Under the pieces are notes generated by a model. The model was not told the DNA's origin and did not search any database. It saw nothing but the letters and a program-made list of their open reading frames with translations. This document shows positions 57,600-64,000 of a stretch of DNA of 64,000 bases, piece by piece (the stretch's first letter is position 1; each line of letters begins with the position of its first letter). The position numbers and the translations under genes are program-made. This stretch comes from Sambucus nigra (Eukaryota; Streptophyta; Magnoliopsida; Dipsacales; Adoxaceae), in assembly GCA_949130495.1 (NCBI GenBank), contig OX422207.1, positions 835,424,073-835,488,072 of the forward strand, read 5' to 3'.

Positions 57600-57860
57600 C
57601 AACTTATGTTGGTCGGGAGGTAATATTATTACAAAGAGTTCTTTGAAGAACAAAATATTCAAAAAAATACACCAAATATAGTTGGTCGGGGATAAAAACC
57701 CAATAACTGTAGTTGGTTGGCGAGGACAAATTATTGATCTTAGTTGGTCGGACGCATTTTTATAATTGAACCAAGTATAGCTGATCGGGGATAAAAACCC
57801 ATCAACTGTAATTGGTCGACAAACATTATTCATCCACCTTGGTTGGTTGGAAACAGTTTG
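57600..57860 (+). repeat. Degenerate repeat with GTTGGTCGG motifs
   Basis: Two copies of a roughly 50-bp segment (ACCAA.TATAG..G.TCGGGG, then ATAAAAACCCA..AACTGTA and a TTGGT..G end) lie at about 57670-57722 and 57771-57826. Further single TTGGTYGG motifs occur from 57608 to 57850. It forms a second, older-looking repeat in the same spacer. Confidence 0.7.
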
Positions 57861-58105
57861 AACATTTTTACTCATTACTTTATTATTAAGTGATCGAGAA
57901 ACATTACTAATACTTGTAACTTTTTATTAAGTTGCTTAATGAACAATATTATTGTTATCTTTTTAACAGATACATATGTACAAATATAAAGGTGTTTGAT
58001 AAACACAAGACTAACAAAATTGGCAAACAGAAAATGAAAATCTTTTCATTAATCTAGAATAAATTACAAGTTACAAGAATGTACTAAATTGTTACATGGA
58101 TATTA

Positions 58106-59377
58106 CTATTCTATTGGTTTTTTGCCCTGTGCTTTAGAAACAGGTTCCTCACCGGCAGGAGGGTCTTCTAGGCAAAGGGGAGAATTGATGAAATTAACAT
58201 CTCTGAGCATTCTGACGTTCATAACAGAAGGTGTATCCAAAAGATGCTCAGGACGAGATAATTCAACCTGGGAATGAAGGCTATAATCACCAAGGTATTT
58301 TGAAATTAGGCTGCGAGGAATGGAACGAGCTGGGATCCATGCCATATCCAATTTGAAAGGTGGTACAGGCAGGTCTAATAATGATGGAGCATGATAGTCC
58401 CATAAAAAATGCCCTTGCTCCAACTTTAATACACCCAATGCATTTAACCATCCTTGCTTGTAACCTTCATTGTTAGCATGTTCAATGCGAGCATCCAGAT
58501 GAACGAGAGCTTCATTGTATCCTGCCATCCAGAATTCCCTTGGATGTTTATGGAATTGGAAGGTTAATCTATCCAATTGTTCATGAAGGCTTTTGGCAAA
58601 GAGATCCTTGTTATGCAAGGCAGATTTCGTCGATGCCAGCTGATCTTCCAGAGACAGATTTTTATTGGACATTTCAGTCAGAGCACGGTCTTTTACTTTC
58701 AACTGGAATGCTTGAGTTTCCAGAGTAGACTGAGTGCGAGCCTCTTCAACATTTTGGCTGAGGACTCTTCCTCGCCCTCGAGAACCTCTTCCTCGTCCCC
58801 GAGCAGTTCCAGAAATGGCAGATCTTCTTAAGTCCTCCAGCTCTTGCCTTAGTTTGGCATTTTTGACCTCTAAGAACGAGAAGCCTTCATCAGTAACTGG
58901 TATTAATGCAGTAGAAGATGAAGCAGCAGATTCATATTGATCCAATTTTTTCTGCAAATTATTATTTTCTTGTTCCAGGATCTCGGCAATTTGTCTGCAG
59001 GCTTCAACTTCACCTTTTAGGGTTCTTTCCCTAATATCATATGCAGCGATGATCTTCTTATGGCCTGTTTCAGAAGAAAGTTGTTGGTATCTATTTTCAT
59101 AATCTTTGTGTAACAAAGCCATTGATTCATTGTGCTGACCTTGGAGATCCTCTAAGGAACAATGCAGTTCTTCGATCAGGTCATAATAAGCGACATTGTT
59201 GGCCACAGCTCGGTCGAGTAAATCTTTTAAATACCGATAAGCCTCAATAGCCTGTTCTGAAGCACCATGACCAAGGATATCAGCAATTTCCGATGTACTA
59301 AGGTCTGTATGACCAGCTTTGTAGTATTGATGACATTGCTGCATCAGCCCAGTATCATGTGAAGAGATCAATTCCAT
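58106..59377 (-). CDS. aORF2: antisense ORF of the young Tat element, unknown function
   Basis: An uninterrupted 423-codon frame runs from ATG 59377 (MELISSHDTGLMQQCHQYYK) to a stop at 58106. I do not recognise the family. Residues about 60-185 and 210-275 look like coiled coil (for example RQIAEILEQENNNLQKKLDQ). Residues 193-204 are an Arg/Gly box (RGRGRGSRGRGR) of the kind that binds RNA. Residues about 283-315 include FWMAGYNEAL and EGYKQGWLNALG. The C-terminal third is rich in Pro, Leu and Ser. The bases before the ATG read TTGCTAGAATGG, a possible splice acceptor, so it could instead be a last exon joined to aORF1. Being open in a young element suggests it was under selection until recently. 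Confidence 0.7.
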   Translation of the reverse strand: MELISSHDTGLMQQCHQYYKAGHTDLSTSEIADILGHGASEQAIEAYRYLKDLLDRAVANNVAYYDLIEELHCSLEDLQGQHNESMALLHKDYENRYQQLSSETGHKKIIAAYDIRERTLKGEVEACRQIAEILEQENNNLQKKLDQYESAASSSTALIPVTDEGFSFLEVKNAKLRQELEDLRRSAISGTARGRGRGSRGRGRVLSQNVEEARTQSTLETQAFQLKVKDRALTEMSNKNLSLEDQLASTKSALHNKDLFAKSLHEQLDRLTFQFHKHPREFWMAGYNEALVHLDARIEHANNEGYKQGWLNALGVLKLEQGHFLWDYHAPSLLDLPVPPFKLDMAWIPARSIPRSLISKYLGDYSLHSQVELSRPEHLLDTPSVMNVRMLRDVNFINSPLCLEDPPAGEEPVSKAQGKKPIE

Positions 59378-59491
59378 TCTAGCAACAAACTAAGGACGAG
59401 AAAAAGACAACAATCAACAAAAACAAGTTATCAACAACAGAGATGAGCAAAGATATATTTTATTAGATCATCAAAAAGTTACATTGTTCGA

Positions 59492-61622
59492 TTACAAGGA
59501 AATACAGAAATGATACCGAACAACTTCACACCTTTTCCTTGTCCCCCAAGACTTTCTCGGGAGGCTGGGACGAGGAGCTCGGTTGCTCGGTGGTAATAAC
59601 AGCTTGATCGGTAGGAATCTTCTCGGGAGGAGGAGGCATGGAAGAAACGTCCTCGGTAGTAGAGGGTTGAGAGGCAGAACTTGATCACCCATAGCCAAAG
59701 AAGACTCATCTGAGACAGGCTCATCTTCTTCTTCTTCCACAATCGGTGGAGGAGGACCAGGGAGATGCTGTTGGAATAGCTCGGAATCGTTTTGGACTTT
59801 TAGCTCTTGCAGAGAAGCTACCCAGCCATCATGGAAGTATTTCAACTCCCCATATTGGACTTGGGATGTCATTGAAGCTATCCCTCTCTCCCATCCTTTC
59901 TCCCAACCAACGCTGAAATGCTTCTTGATTGCAACTTTTCTCCTCGACTTCTCCGAGGAGAGTTTCACCTCCAATTCCTCTTTCTTGACTTTGATATCTC
60001 GCAGAGTAAATAATTCTTCCTCTGCCTTTTTCAACTTATCATCAGAATCCTGATGTTTAACCTCCAAAACTTTAACTCTCTCCTCCAAATTCTTGGAGGT
60101 TTCAGCCATCCTCATCTTATCAGCCTCAGCCATAGCCAACTTTTTCTCCCAAACAGTTTTCTCCTCGATGTACTGTTGGCGAGATTCCTTCACAGATTGG
60201 GCTAAACCCAACAAAGCATCGTCGACATCGGACGAGGAACTGGAAGCTTTAATAACTTGATCTTTCTTCACGATGGTATTGAAGCAGTTCACCAGCTGAA
60301 AGATAAGAAAAACAGTAAAGTCAACACAAATACAAGAATTCAAGAAAAAGAAAGAAAGACCAAAGGTATGAGAAATTTACTGAAGAAAGATGGCGAGCAG
60401 CTAGGGATGTCAGTGTATCCCTAGGAATTTTTTCATCAACCCCGAGAACCTCGGGTATAACTGAGCTCGTTGAAGAACTCGGAAGAATGATTTTTGAAAC
60501 ACTACTACCACCAGCGGGTAGAGAAGATGCAGTTCCAGCAAGATTAACTGAGGATGATTTCCTCAATCTCTTCAAAGGAGGGTCAGCAGCATCAACCAAG
60601 GAAGAAGTCTTGGTCGGAGAGATTGTAATTACATCAGCACTAGCACTTTTCTTGCTCGGGGCCACTGGGGGCTTCTCGGCAACTTTGGAGGAACCAGCAT
60701 CTACTTTTTTAGTCCCCTCTGGGACATCAATTTTGCCTTTCTGGGCTCCAACAGCAGAAGAAATTTCACCAAATAGAGCAGGAGGAGCTCTTTTCTTGCC
60801 CATTCTTTGAGATAAGGGGATATGAGAATCTGAAGATGAACTTTCTGGTGTTGAAGCTGGTTCAACAGGGCGAGCAGTATAAGAGGCTGTGTAACTCTTA
60901 TACTGTAGTAAATATGAAGCAGATCTAATATGCTCGTCAGCAATCGTCTTATGCAAACCCCAGATAAGTTTCAGATGTTTAATATTCACTTCTGATTCCT
61001 TTGGAGTTTTTCTTTTGCTATCAACTGCAAATAGATACATAATGAAATATCGGTCATACATTTTATCAAACATGATGAAAGCATAAGTTTACAAGTAAAA
61101 TAAAATGAAAAATAAACCTATCCCATTGCCATATGGGGGGCATCTGGGACCGTTGTACGCTTCATCCCCAGCTAGAGGCGCATGTTGCCAATTTTTTATG
61201 ACCAACCCATGCTCAAAATAATCCCTATTTGAGTCAGGGAGGTTAACTACAAGAGCCCTATTCAAATACCTAGTTTTTAAATAATAAATATTATCTAGAA
61301 CAGCCCATTTATAACAAAACATGATTTCAGGGATCCCTATACGAGTCCCATGAGTTAGATTTAATTTGTGCACCCCGTTAATTATTCTCCATGAATTGGG
61401 GGCTATTTTTGCAGGAACAAGATCAAAATATTGACAAAACTCAAGACATAATGGGTTTGGTGGAAAGGAAAAACCACATTCAGCAACAAAAAGACTGGGG
61501 AACCAATGTCCCTCAGCCAATCGAAAGTAATCTAAAGGCTCAGAAAGAACCTCTAGAGTTACCCACGAAGGAATGGAAAAATCAGAGCGGAATTTCTCAA
61601 CAGACTCCACAATATAAACCAT
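59492..61622 (-). CDS. aORF1: three-exon antisense gene, Transposase_28-like
   Basis: The start chosen is ATG 61622 (MVYIVESVEKFRSDFSIPSW). An upstream ATG at 61781 gives only a hydrophobic T-rich leader. Exon 1 is 61622-61118, exon 2 is 61024-60381, and exon 3 is 60295 to a stop at 59492. Intron 1 (93 bp) is GTTTAT...TTTGCAG and intron 2 (85 bp) is GTAAAT...CTTTCAG; both keep the frame, giving about 650 residues. Residues 1-168 (GHWFPSLFVAECGFSFPPNP, LCLEFCQYF, APNSWRIINGV) resemble the putative gypsy-type transposon domain Transposase_28 (PF04195). Exon 2 is Ser/Pro-rich with PPLKRLRKSSS, a possible nuclear signal. Exon 3 is coiled coil (about 423-500), then GWEKGWERG (513-520). A one-base shift near 59674 is likely, since another frame continues as an acidic Pro/Ser tail ending near 59533. 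Confidence 0.65.
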
Positions 61623-61786
61623 ATTGAATAAAAGAGATACAGAAGAAAGAAAGAAGATCTTACAGAAAGAAAGGAGATGTGTTGACAATGAACAGAAACA
61701 AGGATGAACGCACAAGAGAAGAAGAGAATAGAAAGCTTGAATGCAGAGAATGAAAAACGTAGACGACGGTATGGTTACCAAAGAAG

Positions 61787-61794
61787 TTTAAATA
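61787..61794 (-). promoter_or_regulatory. Candidate TATA box for the antisense gene
   Basis: On the minus strand TATTTAAA lies 165 bases upstream of the aORF1 ATG, between the 3' LTR and the gene. A pyrimidine-rich stretch (CTTTCTTTCTTCTG-like) follows. This is a plausible core promoter, inferred from position and sequence only. Confidence 0.35.
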
Positions 61795-62026
61795 CTTTGC
61801 ATTGGGAAGCGGCGAAAGAAATGATTACCAAAAAGAAACTACTAAACGTCCAGCGGCTAGGAGGACAAAATTTGCACGAATATCAAAGCGCTTATAAAAA
61901 AGGCGGAAACTGCGAAATAAGAAGGAAATTTGAATACAATGTTCCTGAAACCCAGGAAGGACATCTAATATTGCCATATACCGAGAAAAAATGTTCCATA
62001 CTCCTCAAAGTTCGAAATATGAAACA

Positions 62027-62037
62027 TTGGGGGCTTC
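62027..62037 (+). other. Polypurine-tract-like site before the 3' LTR of the young Tat element
   Basis: TTGGGGGCTTC lies directly before the 3' LTR start. G-rich sequence at this place primes plus-strand synthesis in Tat elements. Confidence 0.55.
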
Positions 62038-62634
62038 TGTTGATACCAAAATTAATATGCTGATGTGGACGAATAATATGAAGACACGTGTCAATCTACG
62101 TGGCACAATAACAGCGAGGAAGATCATTTCCCGACCAACCATGCTTCTTTCCGAGCAACGAGAATACGTCGAGGAACTCTATCGCACCGAGGAACTCTAA
62201 CGCACCGAGGAATTCTATAGCACCGAGGTACTCTAATGTTCCGAGGAACTCCTGATCAGCGAACAGCTATAGCGGTCCGAGCTGCATCTCGGTCGTATCG
62301 TTAATTGCCAGATAATCAACAGTTCAGATATTCATTGAATGCTTATATTCTTGGCACGCACTCTGCATTAAATGTATTACCCTTTCATATGTATGTCATT
62401 TAATGTATCGAACCTTTCATGTACAGCCTCGAGGCTATAAATACCTTGTATCATCCTCATTCAAGGGGACCGGAATTTCTTGAGAGAACTTGTAATCAAG
62501 AATTCCACAAACACTCAGCAATAACATAACAGTGGACGTAGGCTTTATTCCTAGCCGAACCACTTTAAAAATCTTTGTCTTATTTATTTATCTGTGATTG
62601 AAAAATTAGAGCGATCTAGTTTTTTGCATCAACA
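62038..62634 (+). repeat. 3' LTR of the young Tat element
   Basis: It is the same length as the 5' LTR (597 bp). The differences I see are A for G in AGCTATAGCGG (near 62269) and G for A in TTTTTTGCATC (near 62626). It is followed by GGGGG, the target duplication. Confidence 0.96.
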
Positions 62635-62957
62635 GGGGGTACTAACACTTATTAGGGATAATATACTAATATTATGAAAAGTAAAGCTAGCATGGAGCAT
62701 GAAGAATATACTAAGCATGGTGATAGGGAAACATGTGAATATATACAAGTGAGTATGATGTGTAAGGTGAGAGAGTAGCATGGGATTAGTGTGGGTGATC
62801 ATGTGAATATACACAAGTGAATGTGTGTGCTAAAGAGCTTAAGCATGGTTATCTAGAAGTGGTGTGTGAGATGTGTAAGTGAGTATGGAGATATACATAA
62901 GTGATAGAAGTGTGGGTGTGAGCTAGAGAATCTAAGCATAGACATTCTACAAATGGT
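62635..62957. other. Spacer with degenerate repeats
   Basis: Two or three diverged copies of a segment with AAGCATGG...CATGTGAATATAYACAAGTGA occur here (about 62711-62770, 62796-62830 and 62842-62920). No gene is visible. Confidence 0.5.
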
Positions 62958-63590
62958 TGTGACACCCCACCTAATTAAATACCGGGTGATCAGTCCTTTA
63001 TTAAATTAAAATCAAGATGAACGGTTGGTTCATTCTTAGCATCACTGTCGCAAAATAAAATTTCCAATTTAAACACTCTAAATAATTAAGCTACGTGTCA
63101 AAACAATTTTATAACCTTATTTCCATTTTATTAAATCCAAATATGAAAACTTTTTTAAATAACCAACAATTTAAGAACTCTGACATACTAAAGACGGATA
63201 ATAACACACAAGAATTAGATTCTTCCATATAAACCAAACCAGTTTAAAAATAGTTTAGCAAGTAAATAAATTGCTTACCGGCTAATGTAAAAACCATGTT
63301 AGTACGCATCACTCTCTTGAGAAATTCTTACCTCTCCTCTAATGTGCACGCCTACCGTACTATTTACCTCGAAAGTTTATTTTAACTTAGCTTCCCCATA
63401 AAGTTTCATACCGCTAACTACGATGGCAAAGACAAATAAATTCCTGAAATTTATGCTCTTACATATCTTATTTTATATAAAAATATCCCAGTGATGTCAC
63501 AAAATTTCTCAAACACTTATAATAGAGTCGGAGTATTTATTCATTACTCAACTACTTTTATGCACAATAGAAAGTCCCCATACTTAAGCA

Positions 63591-63676
<86 letters not shown>

Positions 63677-64000
63677 TCACTCATATAATATATATACTGA
63701 TGGCACCCCACAAAAAATCTATGGTGCTGGCATACTCTGCTATCAAGTCCCCGTATCACTCATATGAAGGGAAATACTAGTTCGAAATCACTCTCGAACT
63801 GTATTAACATAAAATACATACAAATGCAGGCGAAGCATAGTTCCAAGTCACTAAGAGGTCAACACATACCCTCACGTCTCTTAGGACCGTCTGACTATCA
63901 ATCAAATAGTCTATACCAAGGAATCCTATGTTCTAGGGTACGAGTTAATATCCCCCATAAAGGCCCAATCGAGATAAGACCGTCCCGACGCGGAAACCCC
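62958..64000 (-). repeat. Diverged Tekay-like LTR in reverse orientation, cut by the window edge
   Basis: From 62958 the plus strand reads TGTGACACCCCACCTAATTA, followed by CGGGTGATCAG and later CTTAGCATCACTGTCG. This corresponds to the reverse complement of the end of LTR1 (TGTGGCACCCCGCTTAA..., CAGCATTACTGTCG). It also holds a TA microsatellite, as LTR1 does. No TGGTATCAGAGC site lies beyond its end, so it is a 3' LTR or a solo LTR. The other end is outside the window. Confidence 0.7.
63595..63674. repeat. (TA)n microsatellite
   Basis: About 40 TA units in pure form, inside the reverse-oriented LTR. Its place corresponds to the TA tract of LTR1. Confidence 0.97.

Larger units (their letters stand above)
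50449..62634 (+). mobile_element. Young Tat-like Ty3/gypsy LTR retrotransposon with antisense genes
   Basis: LTRs of 597 bp each (50449-51045 and 62038-62634) are flanked by GGGGG on both sides (50444-50448 and 62635-62639), a 5-bp target duplication. By eye the LTRs differ at two positions, so insertion is very recent. The plus strand carries a primer site, a gag-pol frame of 1,965 codons with one stop, and a tandem array. The minus strand between pol and the 3' LTR carries two antisense ORFs. Dual RNase H domains, the CxxH-type gag knuckle, the TGGCGCCGTC primer site and the antisense ORFs all fit the Tat lineage. Full length is 12.2 kb. Confidence 0.95.

Noticed and set aside
61623..61781. 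ATG at 61781 as the start of aORF1
   Set aside because: The added 53 residues are hydrophobic and T-rich in DNA, look like 5' untranslated sequence, and precede the better start MVYIVESVEK.
1..64000. Endogenous pararetrovirus (caulimovirid) or other viral sequence
   Set aside because: All reverse transcriptases found are joined to integrase and flanked by LTRs in retrotransposon order. No movement protein or viral coat motif was seen.

Overview
This window looks like intergenic DNA from a flowering plant with a large, repeat-rich genome. It is AT-rich, and no ordinary host gene, tRNA, rRNA, CRISPR array or bacterial-style operon is visible. Nearly everything that can be recognised is an LTR retrotransposon, a fragment of one, or a small DNA transposon inserted into one. 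A piece of mitochondrial atp9 supports a plant host; I cannot name the species.

Layout, left to right. Positions 1-2789 hold a Ty3/gypsy integrase tail, a possible CACTA terminus, a G-rich GT repeat and unassigned DNA. A very decayed plus-strand Ty3/gypsy element (called G1) runs from about 2790 to 4431 and resumes at 34485-38205. It was split by a minus-strand Tat-like element (old Tat, 4432-34484, flanked by the 5-bp duplication AATAT). Old Tat was itself hit by an unresolved 2.8-kb insertion (about 7169-9998), mitochondrial DNA near 10253-10560, an LTR plus partial gag (12431 to about 13740), an almost complete minus-strand Ty1/copia element (16002-25846, duplication CAGAG) and a hAT-type MITE (26964-27512, 8-bp duplication). 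A second related insertion sits in G1 at about 35471-36262. A minus-strand gypsy fragment (G3) occupies 38215-39262 and 48718 to about 50443. It is split by a head-to-tail array with 3-kb LTRs (39275-48717). A young Tat-like element (50449-62634, duplication GGGGG) follows, and then an inverted LTR related to the 3-kb LTR family runs off the right edge (62958-64000).

The young Tat element is the most informative part. Its two 597-bp LTRs differ at only two positions by my reading. Its gag-pol frame (51110-57004) is open except for one TAG in the reverse transcriptase. Downstream of pol lies a 38/54-bp tandem array, and then a convergent antisense locus: a three-exon gene (aORF1, 61622-59492) whose first exon resembles the Transposase_28 family, and a 423-codon ORF (aORF2, 59377-58106) that I do not recognise. 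Old Tat also carries an antisense gene between pol and its 3' LTR, but that one resembles the plant mobile domain family. Two Tat elements in one window therefore carry unrelated antisense cargo in the same slot.

The inferred order of events is: G1 first, then old Tat into G1, then the copia, MITE and LTR fragment into old Tat. Separately, the 3-kb-LTR array inserted into G3, and the young Tat insertion is the most recent. Lineage names (Tat, SIRE-like, Tekay-like) rest on motifs and memory of the families; no database search was possible.
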